A DNA stretch of 64,000 nucleotides from contig NZ_BOOA01000036.1 of the NCBI RefSeq assembly GCF_016862995.1, positions 25,149 to 89,148 of the forward strand, in the 5' to 3' direction. The DNA comes from Acrocarpospora phusangensis (lineage in GTDB: Bacteria > Actinomycetota > Actinomycetes > Streptosporangiales > Streptosporangiaceae). The notes below the pieces were generated by a model, which made no database searches, was not told where the DNA came from, and saw only the letters and a program-made list of their open reading frames with translations. Position numbers and translations under genes: made by a program. Below are positions 1-8,605 of this stretch, piece after piece (position 1 is the stretch's first letter; each line of letters begins with the position of its first letter).

Positions 1-720
1 GTGGCAGAGTTCCTGCATGGCCTGGAGGAACTCGGGCCGCATGTGGTTGTCGCCGCCCTCGCCCTGGATCGGCTCGGCGATGAAGCAGGCGATGTCGTGG
101 GGATGGCGGCGGAACGCCTCCTCCGCCTGGCCGAGCGCGTGTTCCTCGGCCCGTTCCACGTCCCCGAAGTGGATCGCGGGCACGTCGACGCGGGGCCAGC
201 CGAACTTGGGGAACCGGTCGGTCTTGACCGGTTCGGTGTTGGTCAGCGAGAGGGTGTAGCCGCCGCGGCCGTGGAACGCCCGGGTCAGGTGCAGCACCTG
301 GGTGCCGAGCCCGGGGTGGCGGCCGTGGGCCTCATTCCAGCGGCTCTTCCAGTCGAAGGCGCATTTGAGCGCGTTCTCGACGGCCGCCGAGCCGCCTTCG
401 ACGAAGAAGAGGCGCGGGAGGGCGGGGTCACCGAGCACCCGGGTGAAGGTCTCCACGAACCCGGCCAGTTCTTCGGTGTAGAGGTCGGAGTTGGCCGGCT
501 TGTTGGCGGCCACCCGGCCGAGCTCGGCCAGGAATTCCGGGTCGTCGTCGAACGGGTTCATCCCCAGCGGGGAGGACGCGAACGACGTGTAGAAGTCCAG
601 GTACCTCCTGCCGTCCCGGGCATCGACCAGCCAGGAGCCCTTGCTCCGCGCCAGGTCGAGGACCAGCCGATACCCGTCGACGAGCAGATGCCTGCCGAGC
701 CGTGTGTGCACCGCGTTCAT
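1..720 (-). CDS. lat: L-lysine 6-transaminase (3' part outside window)
   Basis: Class III PLP-dependent aminotransferase that moves the epsilon-amino group of lysine to 2-oxoglutarate, giving the precursor of piperideine-6-carboxylate (lysine catabolism, pipecolate or alpha-aminoadipate supply). The 240 visible residues begin MNAVHTRLGRHLLVDGY and contain GGSAAVENALK at 109-119 and EPIQGEGG at 216-223, both typical of lysine aminotransferases. The family is about 450 residues, so roughly the C-terminal half, including the PLP lysine, lies beyond the left edge. The ATG at 720 was chosen because the reading begins cleanly at the family N-terminus. The next gene upstream is co-oriented with a 138-nt gap, so a separate promoter is likely. 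Lrp-type control is common for this family but no Lrp gene is visible here. Confidence 0.88.
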   Translation of the reverse strand, partial: MNAVHTRLGRHLLVDGYRLVLDLARSKGSWLVDARDGRRYLDFYTSFASSPLGMNPFDDDPEFLAELGRVAANKPANSDLYTEELAGFVETFTRVLGDPALPRLFFVEGGSAAVENALKCAFDWKSRWNEAHGRHPGLGTQVLHLTRAFHGRGGYTLSLTNTEPVKTDRFPKFGWPRVDVPAIHFGDVERAEEHALGQAEEAFRRHPHDIACFIAEPIQGEGGDNHMRPEFLQAMQELCH

Positions 721-858
721 GTCGCCTCCACGTTGAGCCGGACAACATGATTGCCTCACACACGGCGGAATTTTTGAAGACCTTCCTTCTATCGATGACT
801 ATTCGCGGACGTTCTTCAGGCCCCTGTTTTTCGGGCCGCCGTTTTTCAGGCCGTTGCT

Positions 859-1458
859 TCAGGCCGCGGCCGGATGCGCGTGGTGCCCGGGGTGGTGTGT
901 CACGTTCCGCTCCCGGAACGCCTCCACCAGCATGGCGACGCCCATCACGATCGCGAAGATCGCGATCAGCGCGACCAGCGCGAGCGCGCCGGCGCCGGGC
1001 CAGATCAGCAGGATCAGCCCGAAGATGACGGCGAGCGCGCCGCTGAGGACCATGAGCCATTCGCCCTCGAGTTCCTTGCGCCGCACGGCGGCGCCGACGA
1101 TCTCGATGACCCCGGTGACGAGGAACCACGCCCCGATCAGGAGCATCAGGGCCAGGGCCGTGATGGCCGGCCAGACCAGGACCGCGATACCCGCGGCCAG
1201 GCTGACGATGCCGGAGAAGAGCAGCCATCCCCGTTCTCCGCTGGCCCGGTCCCGGAACGCGCCGTAGATCGTGTACACACCGTTCACCAGCGCGTACACG
1301 CCGAACGTGATGACCAGCGCTTTCAGGGTGATCGCCGGCCAGATCAGCGCGATGAGCCCGAAGATGATGGCCAGGACACCGCGGACGGCGAGCGCCTGCC
1401 ATCGTGCCTCGGTCGTTCCTGAGGTTCCGGCGTAGACGTTGGAATTCTTGTTGACCAT
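859..1458 (-). CDS. HdeD-like DUF308 membrane protein
   Basis: 199-residue integral membrane protein of the HdeD/DUF308 family. Three similar repeats are visible, each a pair of hydrophobic helices with an IWP or VWP motif (GLIALIWPAITLKAL, GIAVLVWPAITALAL, GLILLIWPGAGALAL), giving about six membrane segments. The C-terminus is His-rich (HHPGHHAHPAAA). HdeD in E. coli is linked to acid resistance, but actinobacterial paralogs have no settled role. The ATG at 1458 follows GGAGG at seven bases, so it is preferred over upstream in-frame starts. It stands alone between the PBP gene and lat, all on the minus strand. Confidence 0.85.
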   Translation of the reverse strand: MVNKNSNVYAGTSGTTEARWQALAVRGVLAIIFGLIALIWPAITLKALVITFGVYALVNGVYTIYGAFRDRASGERGWLLFSGIVSLAAGIAVLVWPAITALALMLLIGAWFLVTGVIEIVGAAVRRKELEGEWLMVLSGALAVIFGLILLIWPGAGALALVALIAIFAIVMGVAMLVEAFRERNVTHHPGHHAHPAAA

Positions 1459-1549
1459 GACGCCACCTCCATCCCTAGTACGTGTCCACCAGGAGGCCCG
1501 AGCCAAGCCCTCATATCACCCAAATTGGTGTCAATCATGACAAAAGCGA

Positions 1550-3172
1550 CTACAGGGCGTTGAGGAACCTCGCCGCGACCGGGACCGCGGCGCCCGCGCC
1601 CGTGCCGCCGTTCTCGACGAAGACCGCGAAGGCCAGGTCGTCGCGGTAGCCCACGAACCAGGCGTGATCCGGGCGGCCCTGGCCCACCTCGGCGGTGCCG
1701 GTCTTCCCGGCCACGCCGGCGGGCAGGCCGCCGTTCACCGCGGTACCCTCCGTCACCACGGCCGCCATCATCGTGCGCAGCGCCGCCGCCACGTCGGCGG
1801 GCAGTTCGCGCGACTGCGGCTGCGGGTCCCTGATCTGGTTCACCGGCAGCAGGTACGGCGAGTGCCAGGTCCCGTTCTGCACCGCCGCCGCCAGCACCGC
1901 CATGCACAACGGACTGGCCTCCACCGTGCCCTGCCCGAAGGAGTCCTCGGCCATCGCGTCGTCGTTCTGCGGCGGGGTGAGCGAGCCGCAGGTGCCGCCC
2001 GCGCCGGTGGCCAGCTCGGCGCCGAAGCCGAACCGCGACGCCTCGGCGGTCAGCGTGTCGGCGGTCAGGCGCTCCACCGCGAGCCGGGCGAAGGTGGTGT
2101 TGCACGACTGCGCGAACGCCTGCCTGAACGTGATCGTGCCGTGGTCCCTGCCCTGGTAGTTGAGGATCGGGCGGCCGTTGGGGATCTGGTAGCGGGCCGG
2201 GCAGGCCACCTCGGTGTCGGCGGTCAGTCCGGTGCCGAGCACCGCGGCCGCTGTGACGATCTTGAAGGTGGAGCCGGGCGGGAACTTCTGCTGGAAGGCG
2301 CCCTTGCCGCCGAGCCGGTCGGCGACCGCGAGCACCTCGCCGGTGGACGGCCGGACCGCCACCAGGGCGGCTGGCTGGGCCACCCCGTCCAGCGCCCGCG
2401 CGGCCGACATCTGGATGTACCTGTCGATCGTGGTGGTGACCCGGGGCGCGGGCCCGTCGCCCTCCTCGCGGATCAGCTCCACGGGCGCCTCCCCCGGGTT
2501 CTGGATCTCCGCGATCCAGCCCGCCTCCCCCGGATGCGCCCCCGCCACCAGATCCGCCACGTACGGCTCCGCCCCGCTGTCCAGCGGCAGCGGCTCGCCC
2601 TCCCGGGTGGCCAGCCGGGGCGCCTGGCCCGGGACCGTACGCCGGACCACGTGGCCGCCGAACTTGAGGCGGTGGTGGAGGACCTCGGGCAGCCAGTCCA
2701 CCCGCCAGAGCGTGCCGGACTTGAGCAGCAGGAGCACGGAGGGGTAGACGATCTCGTCGTCGCCCTTCAGCCGCCACACCCCGGTGAAGGGCAGTTCGAC
2801 GGTGTTCTCGCCGGTCGGGCTGGGCTCACCGGGGGTGAGCTGGATCGACTCGGCGCCGACGGCGGTACGGAACTCGCGGTGCAGGGTGGCGAACTCCGGC
2901 GGGACCTCGATCAGCAGCCGCGTCATGGCGTCCATGTCCCCCGCCGCCCAGGCCCGCAGGTACGCCGTGCCGGTCTCCAGCGGGGTGTCCCCCTCCTCGT
3001 CCACCCGGGCGTCCTCGGTGGGCACGCTGGGCGCGCTGGGACTCACGGTGGGGGTGGCGATGGTCTCACCGGCACCGGGATCGCTCCGGCTGCTCATGAT
3101 CAGACCGGTGACACCGAAGATGAATATCGCGAGTGCCACCGAGATCAGGACGAGCAGCGGCCGCCTGCGCAT
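1550..3172 (-). CDS. Class B penicillin-binding protein (transpeptidase)
   Basis: 540-residue bitopic peptidoglycan transpeptidase. It has a basic N-terminus and one membrane helix (residues about 5-25), a low-complexity linker, an NTF2-like/MecA_N-type domain (about 60-165), a PBP dimerisation region, and a C-terminal transpeptidase. Catalytic motifs are intact: S301-T-F-K (SXXK), S356-C-N (SXN) and K490-T-G (KTG). No glycosyltransferase domain is present, so it is class B. The ATG at 3172 follows AGGAG at seven bases. The gene is divergent from the spermidine-synthase-like gene 59 bp away, so the two probably share a promoter region. Being solitary (no ftsW/rodA neighbour), it is more likely an accessory PBP than the divisome enzyme. 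Confidence 0.9.
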   Translation of the reverse strand: MRRRPLLVLISVALAIFIFGVTGLIMSSRSDPGAGETIATPTVSPSAPSVPTEDARVDEEGDTPLETGTAYLRAWAAGDMDAMTRLLIEVPPEFATLHREFRTAVGAESIQLTPGEPSPTGENTVELPFTGVWRLKGDDEIVYPSVLLLLKSGTLWRVDWLPEVLHHRLKFGGHVVRRTVPGQAPRLATREGEPLPLDSGAEPYVADLVAGAHPGEAGWIAEIQNPGEAPVELIREEGDGPAPRVTTTIDRYIQMSAARALDGVAQPAALVAVRPSTGEVLAVADRLGGKGAFQQKFPPGSTFKIVTAAAVLGTGLTADTEVACPARYQIPNGRPILNYQGRDHGTITFRQAFAQSCNTTFARLAVERLTADTLTAEASRFGFGAELATGAGGTCGSLTPPQNDDAMAEDSFGQGTVEASPLCMAVLAAAVQNGTWHSPYLLPVNQIRDPQPQSRELPADVAAALRTMMAAVVTEGTAVNGGLPAGVAGKTGTAEVGQGRPDHAWFVGYRDDLAFAVFVENGGTGAGAAVPVAARFLNAL

Positions 3173-3231
3173 ACGGTTTCTCCTGGACGTTGGAGAGTGC
3201 ACTCCTGGATATATCACGCATAGGAGACAGA

Positions 3232-4077
3232 ATGGCGAAGGTTGTGAAGGAGCCCCTGCCGGGTCGGTACCCGGTGAGCTTCGGCGAGGTGGAGCTCCTG
3301 CGCGACCTCGACCGGCCGTACGGGTGGGTGCTCAGCGCGGGCGGGGTGCCGCAGTCGTACGTGGACCTGGCCGACCCCACCCACCTGGACTTCGAGTACG
3401 TGCAGCTCATGGGCACGGTCATCGACGTCCTGCCCGGCGGGCCGCTGGACGTGGTGCACGTGGGCGGCGGCGCGTTCACCCTCCCCCGGTACGTGGCGGC
3501 CACCCGGCCGGACTCCCGGCAGGTCGTGATCGAGCCCGACGAAGGGCTCGTGCGGCTGGTGCGGGACCAGCTCAGCCTCAAGTCCGTACCGCGCCTGAAA
3601 GTGAAGATCACCGACGGCCGGCGGGGCGCGGCCGAGATCGAGGACGCGTACGCGGACCTGGTCGTGCTGGACGCGTTCACGGGGGCGACCATGCCCGTGG
3701 AGCTGGCCACCGCCGAATACCTGGCCGACATCGCCAGGATCCTGCGGCCGGGCGGCACGCTGCTGGTCAACGCGGCCGACGGCAAGGGCCTGAGGTTCGT
3801 GCGCCGGCTGGTGGCCACGCTGCGCGGCGCCTTCCGGCACGTGCTGCTGCTGGCCGAGCCCGGCGTGCTGCGCGGGCGGCGGTTCGGCAACCTCATCCTG
3901 GTCGGCTCGGCCCGCGAACTGCCGGTGGACCGGCTGGTCCGGAGCGCGGCCGGCGGCCTCACCCAGGCCCGCTGCGTGCACGGCGAGGACCTGGTCAACT
4001 TCACCGCGGGCGCCGCGCCGATCCGGGACGGCGAGCCCGTGATCGCGCCCGTGCCACCCCCGGAGATCTTCGGCTGA
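3232..4077 (+). CDS. Spermidine-synthase-like methyltransferase-fold protein
   Basis: 281-residue cytosolic protein with the polyamine synthase/SAM-binding Rossmann fold. The glycine-rich motif I (VVHVGGGAFTLPRY) is at about 74-87, the acidic end of strand 2 (VIEPD) at 99-103, and the VVLDAF segment characteristic of spermidine synthases at about 143. The N-terminal MFS-like membrane domain of some actinobacterial relatives is absent. Annotation pipelines usually call these fused or spermidine-synthase-family proteins, but substrate is unknown and many lack aminopropyltransferase activity. ATG 3232 follows TAGGAGACAGA. It is divergent from the PBP gene and converges on the pterin dehydratase gene with a 15-nt gap. 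Confidence 0.75.
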   Translation: MAKVVKEPLPGRYPVSFGEVELLRDLDRPYGWVLSAGGVPQSYVDLADPTHLDFEYVQLMGTVIDVLPGGPLDVVHVGGGAFTLPRYVAATRPDSRQVVIEPDEGLVRLVRDQLSLKSVPRLKVKITDGRRGAAEIEDAYADLVVLDAFTGATMPVELATAEYLADIARILRPGGTLLVNAADGKGLRFVRRLVATLRGAFRHVLLLAEPGVLRGRRFGNLILVGSARELPVDRLVRSAAGGLTQARCVHGEDLVNFTAGAAPIRDGEPVIAPVPPPEIFG

Positions 4078-4092
4078 CGGAGAGCTGACCGG

Positions 4093-4374
4093 CTAGGAGC
4101 CGCCGTGCTCGGCCGCGATCCTGTCGATGTGCGCGGCCAGCTCGTAGTCCAGGTCGGTGAGCCCGCCGGCGTCGTGCGTGGTGAGCGCGAAGTGCAGGGT
4201 GCGCCACCGGATGTCGATGTCCGGATGGTGGTTCATGCGCTCCGCCTGGTCCGCCACGGCGACCACGATCTCGATCGCGGCCGGGAAGCCCGGCGCGGTG
4301 ACCGTACGGCGGAGCGTGTCCCCGTCCCTCGTCCAGGAGGCCGGCTCGGGCCGGCCGGCAGTGGAGGCGTCCAT
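4093..4374 (-). CDS. 4a-hydroxytetrahydrobiopterin dehydratase (PCD/DCoH)
   Basis: 93-residue member of the pterin-4a-carbinolamine dehydratase family, which dehydrates 4a-hydroxy-tetrahydrobiopterin to quinonoid dihydrobiopterin. The active-site signature is intact: NHHP at 48-51, THD at 66-68, and GLTDLDYELA at 71-80, with His49, His50 and His67 matching the catalytic histidines of the family. Length is usual for the family (about 95-105). In actinomycetes lacking phenylalanine hydroxylase the family may serve molybdopterin or other pterin metabolism. No aromatic amino acid hydroxylase is seen nearby, so its partner is unknown. Confidence 0.9.
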   Translation of the reverse strand: MDASTAGRPEPASWTRDGDTLRRTVTAPGFPAAIEIVVAVADQAERMNHHPDIDIRWRTLHFALTTHDAGGLTDLDYELAAHIDRIAAEHGGS

Positions 4375-4399
4375 GGCCCGAGCCTAGCCATATATCGGG

Positions 4400-4990
4400 T
4401 CAGAACATCGGCGCGCCACTCCCCGGCGCCGGTGACGTCTTCGCCCGGGACCTGCGGGCCATGGACATGACCCCGCGCACCATGTGGGTGGCGTGGGTCT
4501 GCTGCCGGGTGGCGATCGACTCGGCCAGGATCGGCTCCAGCTCCGGCATCAGCCGGGGCAGCTGGGTGACGCTCCACTCGTGCCAGCGGGAGAACTCGGT
4601 GCCGCCGCTGTCGCTGTCCTCGCCCCGGTAGGCCATCATGACCGGACAGTGATCGTTGGCGTAGCCGAGCCAGGACTCGATGGCCGAATTGAATCGTTCC
4701 ACCCGGGAGTGGGCGGCGTAGAACCAGCCGTCCTCGCCCAGGTAGTCCTCGTCCCCCGTCTTGGCCGGGTAGGCCCTGGCCAGCGCACCGTGCAGGAACA
4801 GCCCGCTGGCGACGACCAGCTGGCGGCCCTCGGACCAGTCGATCGTGTCCTGGAGCGGTCCAGGACAGCTCGATTCGATGGCCGTACGCTGATAACTCGT
4901 GGCTTCTCGCTCGAATCGCACGTGGATCTCGGCCCACATGTAGTACTTGGCTTCGCCTGCCCCGAAGAAGGGGAAGGGGAACTCACTCAT
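4400..4990 (-). CDS. Conserved hypothetical protein, 196 aa
   Basis: Soluble 196-residue protein, rich in Trp, Tyr and acidic residues, beginning MSEFPFPFFGAGEAKYY. No signal peptide, membrane helix or recognised motif was found. A Cys is present at SSCPGP and at NDHCPV. The C-terminal 20 residues are basic and of low complexity. ATG 4990 follows AGGAG at five bases, a good ribosome binding site. It lies 25 bp upstream of the pterin dehydratase gene on the same strand, so the two may be cotranscribed, and it is divergent from the LAL regulator with about 110 bp between. Codon use matches a real high-GC gene, but no function can be assigned. Confidence 0.7.
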   Translation of the reverse strand: MSEFPFPFFGAGEAKYYMWAEIHVRFEREATSYQRTAIESSCPGPLQDTIDWSEGRQLVVASGLFLHGALARAYPAKTGDEDYLGEDGWFYAAHSRVERFNSAIESWLGYANDHCPVMMAYRGEDSDSGGTEFSRWHEWSVTQLPRLMPELEPILAESIATRQQTHATHMVRGVMSMARRSRAKTSPAPGSGAPMF

Positions 4991-5103
4991 CTGTTCTCCT
5001 GTGACGCCGCAAGCGGCACGAGCTAGCAGAGACCGGTGAATTCACCGTGTCAGCTGCCCCCAACTCCTAGCATCCGTAGTATTACGGGACTTTACTGGGA
5101 CCC

Positions 5104-7698
5104 GTGTTCGTCGGACGTGTCGCGGAGTTGACCGCGCTTGCTGAGGCGGCCGAGCAGGGTGGGCTCGCCGAGGTGGTCGGGGAGCCGGGGATCGGCAAGA
5201 CCCGCCTGCTCACCGAGTTCGCCAGGAGGGCGGAGAAACGCGGCCTGACCGTGCTCCGCGGCCGGGCCACCGAGTACGAGCGGGAGATGCCGTACCGCGC
5301 CTTCGAGGAGGCGTTCGACCCGTTACCGGACGGGGACCGGCTGGTGCTGGCCCGGCAGGTGCGGGGCAGGCTGGCCGCGGCGGCCCCGGCCGTGCTGATC
5401 CTGGACGACCTGCACTGGGCCGACCCGGGCTCCATCGAACTGCTCGGCTATCTGATCCGCCGCCCGCTCACCGCCGGGCCGGTGCTGCTGGTCTGCGCCT
5501 ACCGCGGCCGTCAGGGCGGCGTACGGCTCCCCGCCGCACTGGCCGAGGCCGGGCCCGCCGCCGTCCCGCACACCCGGATCGAGGTCCCGCCGCTGGCCCT
5601 GACCGACGCGGAGGCGCTCATCGGCAACCGGCCCGGCTTGCGCGCCCTGTACGCGGAGAGCAACGGCAACCCCCTCTACCTGGAGGCCCTGGCCGCCCAG
5701 GAGGACCGCGGCTCCGGCGACCGCCACGACCTGGCCGGCCTGCTGCTGGGCGAGATCGCGCAGCTGTCGGCCACCGAGCTGCTGGTGGCGCAGTCGGCGG
5801 CCGTGCTCGGCGACGAGTTCACGCCTGACGACATCGCCATGGTGCTGGACTCCCCGCACACCGAGGCGCTCGGCCGGCTGGCCTCCCGCGACCTGATCCG
5901 CCCCGACGGCGGCCGGTTCCGGTTCCGGCACCCGCTGCTGCGCCGCCTCATCTACGAGAAGGCCGACCCCGCCTGGCGGATGGGCGCGCACCGGGTGGCC
6001 GCCCGCGAGCTCACCCTGCTCGGCGCCCCCGTCCGCGAGGTCGCCCACCACGTCTCCCGTACGGCCAGCCGGCACGACCCGGCCGACCTGCGGACGCTGA
6101 TGAACGCCGCCAAGGACGCGGTCATGACGGCCCCGGCCGCCGCCATCGAATGGCTGACGGCGGCCCTCCCCCTGGTCGGGGACCTGACCGATCCCGCTTC
6201 GGTGGAGTTGCGGGTGCTGCTGGCCAGGGCGTACACGTTCGACGGGCGGCTGGAGGCGGCGCGGGCGGCCATGCACGAGCTGCTGCCGCACCTGCCGGTG
6301 GGCACCCGCGGCGCGGTGGTGGCCGCCTGCGCGGTGGTGGAGCGGCTGCTCGGCCGCTACCAGGAGGCCGCCTCGCTGCTGAGCGCCGAGGTGTCGCAGG
6401 GCGGGCAGGGCGCGTGGCTGCACCGGGAGCTGGCCACGCTGCGGCTCCAGATGGGCGACGTGGGCGGCGCGCTGGCGGAGGTGGCCGAGGCGATCGCGGC
6501 GGCCGACAGCCCGGAGGAGGAGGCGGGGGCGCACTCGCTGCTGGCCTTCACCGCCGCCTACGAGGGCAACCCGCAGGCCGCGGGCGAGGCGATCGCGGAG
6601 GCGGCGGCGCTGGCCGACGGCCTCAGCGACGCCGAGGCCATGCGGGAGCTCACCTGCCTGACCCGGCTGTCCTGGGCCGAGCTGTTCATGGAGCGCTACG
6701 CGGACGCGGAACGCCACGTGCGCCGGGCGCTCACGCTGGCCAGGCCGCTCGGGCGCAGCGGCATCCTGGCCGACGTGCTCACCGCCGCCTCGCAGATCTG
6801 CGGCCACCCCGGCCGCCTGGCGGAGGCCATCGCGTTCGGCCAGGAGGCCGAGGACGTGGCCCACCAGTCGGGCAGCCCGACCCTGCTGGCCCTGGTGCAG
6901 GCCATCCACGCCGAGTCGCTGGCGTACCTGGACCTGACCAAGGCCGTGCACCTGGCCACCCGGGCCAGCGAGTCGGTGGCGGGCGTGGAGGGCTGGTGGT
7001 CGGCCACCACGGTCTGCCTGTCGGCCCAGGTGCTGCTGGCGGCGGGCGAACCGGACCGGGCGCGGTGGATGCTGCTGGGCATCGGCGGCGGGGTCGGCAT
7101 GCCGCAGTGCCAGCCCGGTTACCGCCCGATGTGGCTGGAGACGCTCACCCAGGCGGCGCTGGGCTGCGACGAGGTGGCCTGGGCCAGCGCCGCCGCCAAC
7201 GCCGCGCTGGCTGCCGCGGACGCGCTCGGGCTCCCGGCCCAGCGGGCCTTCGCGCTGCGCGCCCAGTCCTGCGTACGCGCGGCGGAGGGCGACCAGCACA
7301 GCGCGGAGGCCTTCGCCGAGCAGGCGATCGGGCTGTTCGGCGACGCGGCCATGCGGCCACAGGTGGCCAGGACGCTGCTGATGACGGCCGCGTGCCGTAC
7401 CGACCCGCACCACGCGCTGGCCACGGCCAAGAGCATCGCGCTGGACATCGGCGCGACGGTCATCGCCGAGGAGGCCGAGCGCGAGCAGCGCCGGCTGGCC
7501 GCGCGGGGCCCGCGCCGGGGCGAGCTGCTCACCAAGCGGGAGCGGCAGATCGCCGAGCTGGCCATGACCGGCATGACCAGCAAGGAGATCGCCACCAAGC
7601 TCATGCTCAGCAGCCGCACGGTGGACGATCACCTGGCCCGCGTCTACCGCAAGCTGGGCGTCTCCTCACGAGCCGCGCTGGCGGGGGTGCTGCACTGA
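5104..7698 (+). CDS. LuxR-family LAL transcriptional regulator
   Basis: 864-residue large ATP-binding regulator of the LuxR family. It has an N-terminal AAA/STAND ATPase with Walker A GEPGIGKT at 26-33 and Walker B LILDDLHWADPG at 98-109, a long alpha-helical TPR-like middle (about 340-780), and a C-terminal LuxR HTH at 809-864 (LTKRERQIAEL...). These proteins sense small molecules or proteins and activate adjacent genes; MalT is the classical relative. The GTG at 5104 is the first plausible start and leaves only about 25 residues before Walker A. No strong Shine-Dalgarno is visible. It converges with ngcG, the stops being one base apart. Being beside an amino-sugar transporter it could regulate carbohydrate genes, but that is inference only. 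Confidence 0.9.
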   Translation: MFVGRVAELTALAEAAEQGGLAEVVGEPGIGKTRLLTEFARRAEKRGLTVLRGRATEYEREMPYRAFEEAFDPLPDGDRLVLARQVRGRLAAAAPAVLILDDLHWADPGSIELLGYLIRRPLTAGPVLLVCAYRGRQGGVRLPAALAEAGPAAVPHTRIEVPPLALTDAEALIGNRPGLRALYAESNGNPLYLEALAAQEDRGSGDRHDLAGLLLGEIAQLSATELLVAQSAAVLGDEFTPDDIAMVLDSPHTEALGRLASRDLIRPDGGRFRFRHPLLRRLIYEKADPAWRMGAHRVAARELTLLGAPVREVAHHVSRTASRHDPADLRTLMNAAKDAVMTAPAAAIEWLTAALPLVGDLTDPASVELRVLLARAYTFDGRLEAARAAMHELLPHLPVGTRGAVVAACAVVERLLGRYQEAASLLSAEVSQGGQGAWLHRELATLRLQMGDVGGALAEVAEAIAAADSPEEEAGAHSLLAFTAAYEGNPQAAGEAIAEAAALADGLSDAEAMRELTCLTRLSWAELFMERYADAERHVRRALTLARPLGRSGILADVLTAASQICGHPGRLAEAIAFGQEAEDVAHQSGSPTLLALVQAIHAESLAYLDLTKAVHLATRASESVAGVEGWWSATTVCLSAQVLLAAGEPDRARWMLLGIGGGVGMPQCQPGYRPMWLETLTQAALGCDEVAWASAAANAALAAADALGLPAQRAFALRAQSCVRAAEGDQHSAEAFAEQAIGLFGDAAMRPQVARTLLMTAACRTDPHHALATAKSIALDIGATVIAEEAEREQRRLAARGPRRGELLTKRERQIAELAMTGMTSKEIATKLMLSSRTVDDHLARVYRKLGVSSRAALAGVLH

Positions 7699-7699
7699 G

Positions 7700-8602
7700 C
7701 TACTTGCCCACCCCGGCGGTGAGGCCGGACTGGATCTGGCGCTGGAAGATGACGTAGACGATCAGGATGGGGATGATCGCCATGCTGAGCGCGGCGAACA
7801 GCGCCGCCCAGTCGGCCTCGTAGCCGGCGCTGGTGGAGATGTTGGCGATGCCCTGGGTGATCAGCCACTTGTCCTGCTTGTCGCCGGGCAGCAGCACGAT
7901 GGGCAGCAGGTACTGGTTCCACTGGCCGATCACGTTGAAGATCGTGATGCTGATCAGGCCGGGCCTGGCCATCGGCATCATGATCTGGAAGAACGTGCGG
8001 GTGTGCGAGGCGCCGTCCATCATCGCGGCCTCGGCGACCGTGTCGGGCAGCGACTTGAAGAAGGCCGCCAGGAAGAAGACCGTGAAGGGCATCGAGAAGG
8101 CCACGTAGACCAGGACCACACCGGTGTGGGTGCCGAGCAGGCCCAGGTTGTCGACGACCTTGTAGAGCGAGGAGAGGGCCAGGAAGGGCGGGACGGACAG
8201 GCCCGCCACGAACAGCGTGTAGATGATGCGGTTGCCGCGGAAGCGGTAGCGGGCCAGCACGTACGCGGCCATGGAGCCGAGCAGCATGGTGAAGAACGTG
8301 GAGATCGCCACGATCAGCACCGTGTTGAGCATGTACTGGCCGATGTTGGACTTCTCCCAGGCGCGCGCCCAGGCGTCCCAGTGGAAGTTCTCCGGCAGCG
8401 CCAGCGACCGGCCGCCGAACAGCTCGGTGTTGGTCTTGAACGAGCTGAGGAACGTGTAGATGATCGGGGCGACCGTGAGGATCGTCCAGACGAACAGCGC
8501 GAGGTGCGACAGGCCGCCGAACACGCCTGACCCGCCGCCTCTCGGCGGCTTGGGCCGGGTCACGACGGTCTCGGCAGCCGGGGAGAGAGTGTCGGTCGCC
8601 AT
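7700..8602 (-). CDS. ngcG: NgcG-type sugar ABC transporter permease (MalG-like)
   Basis: 300-residue inner-membrane permease of the carbohydrate uptake 1 (CUT1) family, MalG branch. About six membrane helices are visible, with the cytoplasmic EAA loop EAAMMDGASHTRTFFQIMMP at 191-210 that docks with the ATPase. It is the last gene of ngcE-ngcF-ngcG; its ATG (8602) lies 3 nt after the ngcF stop, so translation is likely coupled. The symbol rests on the substrate-binding protein of the same operon, which is clearly NgcE-like (N-acetylglucosamine/chitobiose import). No ATPase is encoded here; a shared MsiK-type ATPase elsewhere is expected, as in streptomycetes. Confidence 0.9.
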   Translation of the reverse strand: MATDTLSPAAETVVTRPKPPRGGGSGVFGGLSHLALFVWTILTVAPIIYTFLSSFKTNTELFGGRSLALPENFHWDAWARAWEKSNIGQYMLNTVLIVAISTFFTMLLGSMAAYVLARYRFRGNRIIYTLFVAGLSVPPFLALSSLYKVVDNLGLLGTHTGVVLVYVAFSMPFTVFFLAAFFKSLPDTVAEAAMMDGASHTRTFFQIMMPMARPGLISITIFNVIGQWNQYLLPIVLLPGDKQDKWLITQGIANISTSAGYEADWAALFAALSMAIIPILIVYVIFQRQIQSGLTAGVGK

Positions 8603-8605
8603 GAT

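Noticed and set aside
5323..7632. Long minus-strand open frame opposite the LAL gene
   Set aside because: Low-complexity translation without motifs, fully antisense to a gene with clear Walker and LuxR motifs.
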